Made by a program: the position numbers and the translations under genes. This document shows, piece by piece, positions 1-5,794 of a stretch of 7,239 bases of DNA. The stretch covers positions 1-7,239 of the forward strand of contig JAEWJO010000302.1 of NCBI GenBank assembly GCA_023386455.1. The letters are read 5' to 3'. The notes under the pieces are model-generated. The model did no database searches. It saw only the letters and a list, made by a program, of their open reading frames with translations, and was not told the origin of the DNA. This stretch comes from Pseudomonadota bacterium. GTDB taxonomy: Bacteria; Myxococcota_A; Polyangia; Haliangiales; Haliangiaceae. Each line of letters begins with the position of its first letter. The first letter of the stretch is position 1.

Positions 1-1229
1 GTGTGCAGCCGCGCGGTCGCCGCGAGCTCGAGCGCCGCGAGCGGCCGTCCCCAGATCGCGAGGTGCATCGCGCCGAGGTCGGCACCCTGCAGCGTCTGCG
101 ACGCCGCGGTCAGCTGCTTCACGCGGCCGCGCCGTGCAAGATCCTCGAGATAGAGGTCGCGCACGAGGCGCTGCGACTCCGGATGCGCCGCGACGAGCTC
201 GCGCGCCCGCGCCGGATCGCCCGAGCCGCGCACCATCCAGCCCCACATCGCATAGAGGTACGCCTCCGGATGACGCGCGAACTTCGTCAGCGCACCGAGG
301 TCGTCGGCCGCCTGCGCGCACGCCGCCTGACGCTCCGCCGGCGCCATCACCGCCGTCGCCCGCGCGACGCGCAGCCCCCGCACCGTCGGCATCACGCGCG
401 GGTTCTGCAGGTGCCACCTCGCGCGCTGCCGCAACAGGTCGGCGAACTTCATGCCCTGCAGCGCGTCCTCGAGGAGCCCGAGCTTGCCCTCGCCCGCGAT
501 GCTGACCACCGTGAACAGCATCTCGAGCTTCTGGTCGATCGACGCCTGACTCGCCCGCGCGATGAACAGCGGCACGGCCTCGTCGCCGAGCACCGCACCG
601 ACGAGCCGGATCGCGCGCAGCCGGTGCTGCGGCGGCATGTCCTCGAGACACACGAGCAGCACGCGCGCGAGCGCAGGCGTCGCGAAGCACTCGATCGCCT
701 CGCCCCAGAGCCCGGGCGCCCGCGCGAACGTCGCCGACGCACCCTCCCACTGCACGTGGCGCATCGCGAGCGGCAGCTCCTCGCTCGTCACCTTGCCGGC
801 CTGCGCCGCCGCATCCGCCAGCTTCACGAGCGTCTCGTCGGCGAGCTGCACCGCCTCGGTGGACCACCGCGTCGCCGGGTGCAGCGACCGCAGCTGGCGA
901 TAGCCGAGCGACCAGATCGCCTGCTCGCGCACGGGCTGCGGCGTCGTCGGCTCGAGCGCGACCGCCGACAGCCGCTTCACGGTCTCCACCGACGGAAACC
1001 GCGTCAGCCACACGCAGCCCTGGCGGCGCAGCTCGGGAGCATGCGTGGCCTCGAGCATCCAGTAGCCGACCTCGGCGAGCGACGCGTCGGCACCGAGCCA
1101 CGGCTCGCCATCCTCGATGAGACGCGCGAGACGCTGGCCGGCGACACCCTCGAGCGGACCCCCGCTCTTCGGGACGAGCCCGAGCACGTCGCGAATGCGG
1201 TAGCGCAATGCAGGCGGAACCGCCTCCAT
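1..1229 (-). CDS. HEAT-like alpha-helical repeat protein, unknown function (C-terminus cut by window edge)
   Basis: I do not recognise the family. Reading the minus strand from ATG at 1229 gives about 409 codons without a stop up to the window edge, so the C-terminus is missing. The protein starts MEAVPPALRYRIRDVLGLVP and has the composition of a folded soluble protein: amphipathic helices of 15-20 residues rich in Leu/Ala/Glu, with recurring helix-turn-helix units such as VREQAIWSLGYRQL, LVCLEDMPPQHRLRAIRLVG and SIDQKLEMLFTVVSIAGEG. That pattern resembles HEAT/ARM-type repeats, which usually act as protein-binding scaffolds. No signal peptide, membrane segment or catalytic motif is visible. 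The start is uncertain: the frame stays open upstream through GTG 1259 to ATG 1350, which would overlap the divergent copper-protein gene. ATG 1229 was chosen because a G-rich run (CGGGGG) lies just before it and it avoids the overlap. The coding call is well supported by third-position GC and by the Arg-rich, unfolded-looking products of the opposite strand. Confidence 0.8.
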   Translation of the reverse strand, partial: MEAVPPALRYRIRDVLGLVPKSGGPLEGVAGQRLARLIEDGEPWLGADASLAEVGYWMLEATHAPELRRQGCVWLTRFPSVETVKRLSAVALEPTTPQPVREQAIWSLGYRQLRSLHPATRWSTEAVQLADETLVKLADAAAQAGKVTSEELPLAMRHVQWEGASATFARAPGLWGEAIECFATPALARVLLVCLEDMPPQHRLRAIRLVGAVLGDEAVPLFIARASQASIDQKLEMLFTVVSIAGEGKLGLLEDALQGMKFADLLRQRARWHLQNPRVMPTVRGLRVARATAVMAPAERQAACAQAADDLGALTKFARHPEAYLYAMWGWMVRGSGDPARARELVAAHPESQRLVRDLYLEDLARRGRVKQLTAASQTLQGADLGAMHLAIWGRPLAALELAATARLH

Positions 1230-1239
1230 CGCCCCCGGG

Positions 1240-1270
1240 TTGACCGGCAGATCGGCCACGGCAGGATGAT
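1240..1270 (+). promoter_or_regulatory. possible sigma70-like promoter for the cupredoxin gene
   Basis: The short divergent spacer contains TTGACC at 1240-1245 and GATGAT at 1265-1270, separated by 19 bp and about 30 bp upstream of the ATG at 1302. TTGACC matches five of six consensus -35 bases and GATGAT four of six -10 bases; the spacing is longer than ideal. The same spacer must also serve the divergent HEAT-like gene. This is pattern matching only, in a GC-rich genome where such matches are weak evidence. Confidence 0.22.
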
Positions 1271-1301
1271 AAGGCGCCGTGTCATAGTCAGGCCACGGCC
1301 C

Positions 1302-1985
1302 ATGACCCGATTCGCGCTTGTCCTCGTCCAGGCCTCCTCGGCGGCCCATGCCGGCTCGATCAAGGGTACGGTCCTCTACGAGGGTGAGCCCCCGGTCCAG
1401 CCGGTGCTCGAACGCGACTCGGACCCCAGGTGTGCGAAGGGCCGCGCCGACGAGGCCATCGTCGTCACGAAGGGCAAGCTGCGCGACGTCCTCGTCCGCA
1501 TCAAGAACGGCACCGGCGGCACCCACACCGCGCCCGCCGCGACCGCACTCCTCGATCAGAAGGACTGCATGTACACGCCGCGCGTCGTCGGGATCGTCGC
1601 AGGCCAGAAGCTGGCCGTCCGCAACAGCGACAGCACGTTCCACAACGTGTGGGGCGTCGTGTCGAACAAGGACCTCTTCAACAAGCCGCAGGCGCCGAAG
1701 GCCGCCGACCTGACGCTCGATCCGTCCGCCGCGAAGGCCGGCGACGTCGTCGAGCTCAAGTGCGGCGTCCACGGCTGGATGCACGCGTACGTCGCCGTGC
1801 AGGACCACCCGTTCTTCGCCGTGACGAAGGCCGACGGCACGTTCGAGATCAAGGACCTGCCGCAGGGCACCTACGAGCTTGAGGCCTGGCACCCCGAGCT
1901 CGGTATGAAGACGATGAAGGTCGTGATCGGCAAGGGCAAGCGCGCCGACGTGACCGCACGCTTCTCGTACAAGCGCAGCGACTGA
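1302..1985 (+). CDS. secreted cupredoxin-like protein with amicyanin-type copper loop and carboxypeptidase-regulatory-like domain
   Basis: This 227-residue protein is probably exported and binds a type 1 (blue) copper for electron transfer or copper handling outside the cytoplasm. Residues 1-17 look like a short signal peptide: basic MTR, hydrophobic FALVLV, and an AHA cleavage site before Gly18. Residues 18-70 begin with SIKGTVLYEGEPP, typical of carboxypeptidase-regulatory-like beta-sandwiches. The cupredoxin part holds the likely copper ligands His114 (STFHNVWG) and Cys154, His157 and Met160 (KCGVHGWMHAY). The C-x2-H-x2-M spacing is the short loop known from amicyanin. Residues about 168-224 (HPFFAVTKADGTFEI, then LPQGTYELEAWHPELG) form a second beta-sandwich, a layout seen in many plastocyanin-like environmental proteins. 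The frame is open far upstream, but that part is antisense to the HEAT-like gene. A start at 1266 would have an unsuitably placed Shine-Dalgarno, so 1302 is preferred, with AGG about 10 nt upstream. No methylamine-use genes are nearby, so the electron partner is unknown. Confidence 0.9.
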   Translation: MTRFALVLVQASSAAHAGSIKGTVLYEGEPPVQPVLERDSDPRCAKGRADEAIVVTKGKLRDVLVRIKNGTGGTHTAPAATALLDQKDCMYTPRVVGIVAGQKLAVRNSDSTFHNVWGVVSNKDLFNKPQAPKAADLTLDPSAAKAGDVVELKCGVHGWMHAYVAVQDHPFFAVTKADGTFEIKDLPQGTYELEAWHPELGMKTMKVVIGKGKRADVTARFSYKRSD

Positions 1986-2008
1986 CGCACTCGATCGTCA
2001 CCAGTGCG
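1986..2008. terminator. stem-loop at convergent gene junction, possible bidirectional terminator
   Basis: CGCACT at 1986-1991 and AGTGCG at 2003-2008 form a perfect 6-bp inverted repeat with an 11-nt loop. It begins directly after the stop of the copper-protein gene and covers the stop of the convergent nucleotidyltransferase (1998-2000). The position suits a shared terminator. The stem is short and no T-run follows on either side, so a canonical intrinsic terminator is not shown. Confidence 0.28.
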
Positions 2009-2786
2009 CGCGCCGCACCTCCTGCAGCCACGCATCGATCCCGTCGACCGCGCTCGCCGGAGGCTCCGCCGGCAGCACCGACGACGGCCACGCCGCGTCG
2101 ACGGCGTCGATCGCCGCAGCCAGCCGCGCACGCCACACCCGCGCATGCTCGGCCTCGAGCTGCTGCTTCTCGCCGGTGCGCTTGATCGCCATGAGCTCGC
2201 CGATCTCGCGCGGCACGAAGTCCTCGAGCCTCGCGACGTCGGTCACGAGCTCGCCGGTCGCGAGCAAGCTGCGCCCGGTCGCGGCCGTACGCAACACGTA
2301 CAGCGCGCGCTTGGCGGTCGGCTTGTCGTCGAATGCGCGGAGCTGGCTCGTCGCGAACCCGCCGTAGTGCTTCGCGACCCGCCGCGACAGCGCCGGCTTC
2401 AGCACCGCGCGCGCACCTTCGAGGAGCGCTGCGTCCCCGCCGAGCGCGAGCTCGCCCAGGATGCGCTCGATGTAGTTGCCGTTCCCCTTGAGCGCGCCGC
2501 GCAGGACCGGCGACAGCTCGTTCGAGCCGTAGTCGAGCTCGACGCCGTCGACGATGTCGATCCGGTCGGGTGGATCGTCCGGCGGGCTCAGGCCGACGAT
2601 CGAGCGCGTCGGCGCGATGTGGATGCACTTGAGATCGAGATCGCTATCCGGCGACGGAAAGCCGTAGGCATGGGCGCCCGACAGGTAGACGACGAGATGC
2701 TTCCGCTCGGCCTCGCGCGCGGCGACGAACGTGCGCGCGACCTCGGCCTGCGTCGGGGTCAGCACGCTCCATGGATCGAAGCTCAC
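1998..2786 (-). CDS. predicted nucleotidyltransferase, YcgL/RlaP type (COG3541-like), copy 1
   Basis: This 262-residue cytosolic protein belongs to the Pol-beta-fold nucleotidyltransferases, which transfer a nucleotide from an NTP to a nucleic-acid end, small molecule or protein; its substrate is unknown. The family signature is at residues 36-51 (SGAHAYGFPSPDSDLD), where Asp49 and Asp51 are the metal-binding pair; ELDYG, with Asp85, is the likely third carboxylate. The family's next conserved block appears as LKGNGNYIERIL (99-110). A helical region follows: AKHYGGFATSQLRAF (138-152) and KRALYVLRTAATGRSLLATG (159-178), matching the YcgL/RlaP C-terminal pattern as I recall it. Ala38 stands where many relatives have Ser in the G-S motif. 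The start is a GTG at 2786; an in-frame TAG lies 12 codons upstream and no other good start lies between. No strong Shine-Dalgarno is visible. It lies 165 bp downstream of a second, diverged relative on the same strand and may be co-transcribed with it. RlaP proteins have been proposed, from gene neighbourhoods, to work with RNA ligases; none is in this window. Confidence 0.9.
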   Translation of the reverse strand: MSFDPWSVLTPTQAEVARTFVAAREAERKHLVVYLSGAHAYGFPSPDSDLDLKCIHIAPTRSIVGLSPPDDPPDRIDIVDGVELDYGSNELSPVLRGALKGNGNYIERILGELALGGDAALLEGARAVLKPALSRRVAKHYGGFATSQLRAFDDKPTAKRALYVLRTAATGRSLLATGELVTDVARLEDFVPREIGELMAIKRTGEKQQLEAEHARVWRARLAAAIDAVDAAWPSSVLPAEPPASAVDGIDAWLQEVRRAHW

Positions 2787-2951
2787 CGCCGCACGGTACC
2801 ACCGAGCGCGTACCTGCTAGCGCGGGCTCGCCGGCCGGCACGCCCAGATCGGCTCGCCGCCGAGCATCGCGTGGCCGCGGCGCACGAACGCGCGGACGCG
2901 ACGGTGCCCGCGATTCTCACGTCGTTCGACCGCGGATCGATCAATCGGGCC
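2787..2951 (-). other. 165-bp spacer between the two nucleotidyltransferase genes
   Basis: No convincing gene is visible on either strand; the overlapping open frames are Arg/Pro/Ala-rich shadows. It contains a perfect 10-bp palindrome GCCGGCCGGC at 2830-2839 and a 9-bp direct repeat GGCTCGCCG at 2825-2833 and 2851-2859. I see no tRNA-like fold and no clear promoter. It is long for an intra-operon gap in this compact region, so it may hold a separate promoter or a structured leader for the downstream gene, but that is inference. Confidence 0.4.
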
Positions 2952-4193
2952 TCAGTCATCGAACCTCGCCTCGGGCGGCGGCGGCGCGAGCTCGCCCCAC
3001 GCGTCGGGCGTGAGCAAGACAGCACGGCGAGCGGCCTCGGCGCGCGCATCGCGCAGCACGCGATCGGCCGCGGCGACATCGGACGTTCGCGGCAGCGGGC
3101 TCGTCTGGCGTGCGGCCTCGAGCTTCGGCGTCAGCTCGCGCGCGAGCGCCATGACGTCGGCCATCGGCACCTCGCCCTTCTTGATCGCGAGCAGCGTCGG
3201 CCGGATCGCGTCGGACGCGCGCACCTCGGGAGGCTCGCCCGATAGCCAGCGGATCGCGAGGTCGAGCAGGCGGATCAGGTTGTAGGCGTTCTTCGGCCGC
3301 AGGTCGCGCGGGAGCTCGAGCTCGGTCTTCGCGGCGACACGCAGCGAGGCCCAGTCGTTCGCGGCGATCAGGCCCTGATCGTACATCGAGCGGTAGAGCT
3401 GCTTGATGTAGTCGCGCGCTCGCACGATCGCGTCGGCCCGCGACGGCGCCGCGATACGCGCGGAGTCCGCGAGCCGCTCGGCGGCGGCATCGAGCTCGAG
3501 CGATGGCTCGTCGCGCAGCCAGCCGATGATCGTCGACCGGTGCTCGGCGAGGCGCTGGTTGTGCTCGAGGCGGTCGAGCTGCGAGAGCGCGTAGCGGCCG
3601 AAGCTGCCGTAGATCTCGAGCGACAGGAAGCCCGTGCGCATCGCGACGAACGGCTCGCCGATCAGATCGACGATCGAAGGCGACGCGAACAGCATCTCGA
3701 GCGTGTTCGGATCGGCGCGCAACGCCTGGCGGATCGCCTTGCCGATCTCCCAGTAGGTCTGCGAACCGTCGAGGGAGACGAGGTCGAGCGGAGGATCGAC
3801 GAGCCCGGCAGTCCACGCGAAGGGCAGCACGAACACGCCGCGGCGATCGACGTCGGAGCCCTCGTCGGCGACACCCCATGCGCGAGATCCGACGAGCGTG
3901 TCGATCGCGATGCACGGGTGGAGCGCGTCCCACGCGGCGGCCCGGCGCTGGGCATAGCGCGCGACACCGAGCTTGCGCGAGGTGACCTCGGTCCGCAGAT
4001 ACGTCGCGCGCTTGCCGTCGATGAACGCCACCTCGACGCGGTCGCCGTCGAGCCTGGCGACCCGGCCGGTTGCGCCCTGCGGCCTCATCTCGCCGTCGAC
4101 GATACGGTCGACGCGCGTCGTCACCTCGGTCCCGGCGGGCAGCGGGACCGCCGTCGGGTCGAGGTCGCCGAGACCTCCCAGCCGAAGTGCCAT
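2952..4193 (-). CDS. predicted nucleotidyltransferase, YcgL/RlaP type (COG3541-like), copy 2, with extra N-terminal domain
   Basis: This 413-residue protein is a second Pol-beta-fold nucleotidyltransferase, probably cytosolic; its substrate is unknown. The signature lies at residues 101-120 (VGSRAWGVADEGSDVDRRGV), with Gly102-Ser103 and the metal-binding pair Asp114 and Asp116. It is followed by the family block TYWEIGKAIRQAL and DPNTLEMLFAS (146-171). Further on are ARDYIKQLYRS (259-269) and KNAYNLIRLLDLAIRWLSGE (301-320), then IKKGEVPMADVMALA (337-351), a helical C-terminus typical of the larger members of this group. Residues about 20-75 form a short beta-rich module (GATGRVARLDGDRVEVAFID) that resembles an SH3/KOW-like fold and is not part of the usual minimal family. 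The ATG at 4193 has no clear Shine-Dalgarno; a GTG at 4211, six codons upstream, is an alternative. The frame stays open to 4898, but that part is antisense to the lysozyme gene. It is divergent from the lysozyme and upstream of the smaller nucleotidyltransferase. Confidence 0.9.
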   Translation of the reverse strand: MALRLGGLGDLDPTAVPLPAGTEVTTRVDRIVDGEMRPQGATGRVARLDGDRVEVAFIDGKRATYLRTEVTSRKLGVARYAQRRAAAWDALHPCIAIDTLVGSRAWGVADEGSDVDRRGVFVLPFAWTAGLVDPPLDLVSLDGSQTYWEIGKAIRQALRADPNTLEMLFASPSIVDLIGEPFVAMRTGFLSLEIYGSFGRYALSQLDRLEHNQRLAEHRSTIIGWLRDEPSLELDAAAERLADSARIAAPSRADAIVRARDYIKQLYRSMYDQGLIAANDWASLRVAAKTELELPRDLRPKNAYNLIRLLDLAIRWLSGEPPEVRASDAIRPTLLAIKKGEVPMADVMALARELTPKLEAARQTSPLPRTSDVAAADRVLRDARAEAARRAVLLTPDAWGELAPPPPEARFDD

Positions 4194-4206
4194 GCATTGG
4201 TATGGT

Positions 4207-4216
4207 GCCACGTGGC
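4207..4216. promoter_or_regulatory. perfect 10-bp palindrome GCCACGTGGC in divergent spacer, possible operator
   Basis: The 57-bp spacer between the nucleotidyltransferase start (4193, minus) and the lysozyme start (4251, plus) contains GCCACGTGGC, a perfect palindrome with a CACGTG core. It would overlap the leader of the minus-strand gene. Its position between two divergent starts suits a dimeric regulator, but short palindromes also arise by chance in GC-rich DNA. The spacer is visibly richer in A/T than the genes beside it. Confidence 0.3.
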
Positions 4217-4241
4217 CGAATAGTTGGCAGGCGTGGGAAGT

Positions 4242-4249
4242 TAGGCCTA
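4242..4249. promoter_or_regulatory. 8-bp palindrome TAGGCCTA just upstream of the lysozyme start
   Basis: TAGGCCTA ends two bases before the lysozyme GTG and is a perfect palindrome. Its AGG could also act as a weak Shine-Dalgarno about 5 nt from the start, with GGGAAG further upstream as an alternative. It may be either a regulatory site or only part of the ribosome-binding region. Confidence 0.25.
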
Positions 4250-4250
4250 C

Positions 4251-4988
4251 GTGGCGCGGCGAAGGCGCAGAACTGGAGTCCTCGGCGCCATCGTGATGGC
4301 GGCGATGGTGGCGGCGACGGTCGTCGTCGTCGTCAAGGTCAGCCACGATCGCGAGCGGTCGGTGCTGCTGCCGCGCGACTGCAAGCTCGGGCCGACGACG
4401 CCCGGCATCGACGTCAGCTACTACCAGGGCGACATCGCATGGCCGCGTGTCGCGCGCGCCGGCGTCCGGTTCGCGTTCATCCGCGTATCCGACGGAACCG
4501 AGATCTTCGACACGAAGTTCGCGACGAACTGGCGCGGCGCCGGTCGCGCGAAGATCTTGCGCGGGGCGTATCAGTTCTTCCGCGCCGATCAGAGCCCGGT
4601 CGATCAGGCCGACGTCGTGATCCGGGCGCTGCGGGCGCACGGGATGGGCGAGCTGCCGCCCGTGCTCGACCTCGAGACGACCGAGGGCCTGCCGCTGTCG
4701 ACGGTCGCCGCACGCGCGCAGGCGTGGATCGCGCGCATCCGCTCCGGGCTGAAGGTCGAGCCGATCGTCTACACGAACCCGGGCATGTGGGCATATCGCG
4801 GCCTGCCCGAGCTCGCGTCTCAGCCGCTCTGGCTCGCGCACTACACCGACGGGTGTCCGCAGCTGCCCCGGCCGTTCACGAAGTGGAGCTACTGGCAATA
4901 CACCGACAACGGTCGCGTGCCGGGGATCGATGGCCCCGTCGACCTCGACGTGTTCGATGGTCGCCTCGAGGATCTGAAGCGTCGCTAG
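4251..4988 (+). CDS. GH25 family muramidase (lysozyme), membrane-anchored or exported
   Basis: This 245-residue protein should hydrolyse the beta-1,4 bond between N-acetylmuramic acid and N-acetylglucosamine in peptidoglycan. Residues 1-8 are very basic (MARRRRRT) and 9-30 are a hydrophobic helix, giving a signal anchor or signal peptide that places the enzyme outside the inner membrane. The catalytic domain runs from about 50 to 242 and carries the GH25 landmarks in order: GIDVSYYQGDIAW (Asp54), FAFIRVSDGTEIFDTKFATN, GAYQFFR (105-111), VLDLET with the D-x-E pair Asp140/Glu142, WLAHY (194-198) and WQYTDNGRVPGIDGPVDLDVF (Asp231 and Asp233 region). All expected acidic catalytic positions are present and the length fits a single GH25 domain without a separate wall-binding domain. 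The start is a GTG. The gene is divergent from the nucleotidyltransferase and its TAG stop overlaps the stop of the convergent SDR gene. No holin, phage or secretion genes are beside it, so a role in cell-wall remodelling or in attacking other bacteria is only inferred. Confidence 0.95.
   Translation: MARRRRRTGVLGAIVMAAMVAATVVVVVKVSHDRERSVLLPRDCKLGPTTPGIDVSYYQGDIAWPRVARAGVRFAFIRVSDGTEIFDTKFATNWRGAGRAKILRGAYQFFRADQSPVDQADVVIRALRAHGMGELPPVLDLETTEGLPLSTVAARAQAWIARIRSGLKVEPIVYTNPGMWAYRGLPELASQPLWLAHYTDGCPQLPRPFTKWSYWQYTDNGRVPGIDGPVDLDVFDGRLEDLKRR
4985..4988. other. shared CTAG: two convergent genes end on one palindrome
   Basis: The tetranucleotide CTAG reads TAG on both strands. Bases 4986-4988 are the lysozyme stop on the plus strand and 4987-4985 are the SDR stop on the minus strand. 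The genes therefore overlap tail to tail by four bases, with no room for a terminator between them; each transcript must run antisense into the other gene or end inside it. Confidence 0.95.
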
Positions 4989-5794
4989 GCGGCCTTCGCG
5001 GTCGCGCCGGCGAGATAGTCACCGAACCGCGTCGTGCCGAGCGCAGGCGCGATCACGTCGTGCTTCGCGAGGCCGACCGCGAACTGCGCGAACTGACCCA
5101 TTCGCGGATGCACGAGCCGCAGCGCGGTCGCGTTCATCGCCGCGAGCCACACCGGGATCCCGCCGATCCGCACGTGCCTGCCCGCGCACGCGGCGACGTG
5201 CTCCATGATCTCGCGTCGCGTGAACACCTCGGGACCGCCGGCGGCGACGTCACGCGGCCCGTCGCCACCGAGCGCGACGTCGGTGATGATCTCGGCGAGG
5301 TCGCGCTCGCAGATCGGATTCGTGCGCGCCTTGCCGTCGCCGACATCGAGGAGGAAGCCGCGCCGTGCCATCGGCAGCAGCGAGGCGTACGCCGAGAAGA
5401 AGCCATTGGCGCGGACGACGGCGCCGTCGATGTCCTTCATCGCCGCGGCGACGCGCTCGTGTGCCTCGACGTACGCGGTCTCGCGCAGGCCCGGAGAGTG
5501 ATTCACGCCGACGTAGACGAGCCGCGCGTTCGTGCGATGTGCGGCGGCGACCGCGGCATGGCCGATCGGGACGTCGACCGCGCGATAGCCGCGCCAGCCG
5601 TGGCCGAAGCCGAGCGCGACGCTCGCGCCGGCACAGTTGACGATCACGCGGGCCTTCGCGCGCGCGATGACATCGGGATCGCGGAGGTTGCCGTCGCGGC
5701 GTCCGAGCGGGATGGCGCGATGACCGCGCGCACTCACCTCGCTGCACACCAGGCGGCCGAGCGTCCCGCCGCCGCCGATCACCAGCACGTCCAT
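4985..5794 (-). CDS. atypical SDR / NmrA-like NAD(P)-binding protein
   Basis: This 269-residue cytosolic protein has a Rossmann fold of the extended/atypical short-chain dehydrogenase group. The dinucleotide-binding loop is VIGGGGTLGR (5-14), fitting the G-x-x-G-x-x-G pattern. It is followed by NAVIVNCAG-like IVNCAG (51-56), the strand RLVYVGVN (91-98), and AYVEAHERV (107-115), where Tyr108 is followed by His112 rather than the Lys of classical Y-x3-K enzymes, a change common in NmrA-like members. GAVVRANGFF (124-133), PICERDLAEIITDVAL (160-175) and AGGPEVFTRREIMEHVA (185-201) match the substrate-side segments of nucleoside-diphosphate-sugar epimerase relatives. The substrate is unknown and the protein may be a redox sensor rather than an enzyme. 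ATG 5794 was chosen because the Rossmann strand begins at residue 2; no clear Shine-Dalgarno is visible. Its stop shares the CTAG at 4985-4988 with the lysozyme stop. It follows the membrane-protein gene on the same strand after 140 bp. Confidence 0.9.
   Translation of the reverse strand: MDVLVIGGGGTLGRLVCSEVSARGHRAIPLGRRDGNLRDPDVIARAKARVIVNCAGASVALGFGHGWRGYRAVDVPIGHAAVAAAHRTNARLVYVGVNHSPGLRETAYVEAHERVAAAMKDIDGAVVRANGFFSAYASLLPMARRGFLLDVGDGKARTNPICERDLAEIITDVALGGDGPRDVAAGGPEVFTRREIMEHVAACAGRHVRIGGIPVWLAAMNATALRLVHPRMGQFAQFAVGLAKHDVIAPALGTTRFGDYLAGATAKAA

Noticed and set aside
3..1301. Long plus-strand frame running in phase into the copper-protein gene, giving a 660-residue product
   Set aside because: The first 433 codons encode an Arg/His/Pro-rich sequence with no fold-like pattern and lie antisense to a well-behaved minus-strand gene; only the part from 1302 is real.
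1556..1870. 104-residue minus-strand frame inside the copper-protein gene, with less Arg bias than other shadows
   Set aside because: It is fully antisense to conserved copper-ligand codons and has no start context or homology pattern that I can recognise.
2787..2951. tRNA-like or T-loop-like sequence (GGTCGAAC on the minus strand)
   Set aside because: No acceptor stem, D arm or anticodon arm can be built around it.
2004..3245. 413-residue plus-strand open frame
   Set aside because: Antisense to both nucleotidyltransferase genes; Arg-rich with no recognisable domain.
4194..4898. Upstream extension of the larger nucleotidyltransferase to 648 residues
   Set aside because: It is antisense to the clear GH25 lysozyme and is Arg/Asp/His-rich; the family match begins only after 4193.
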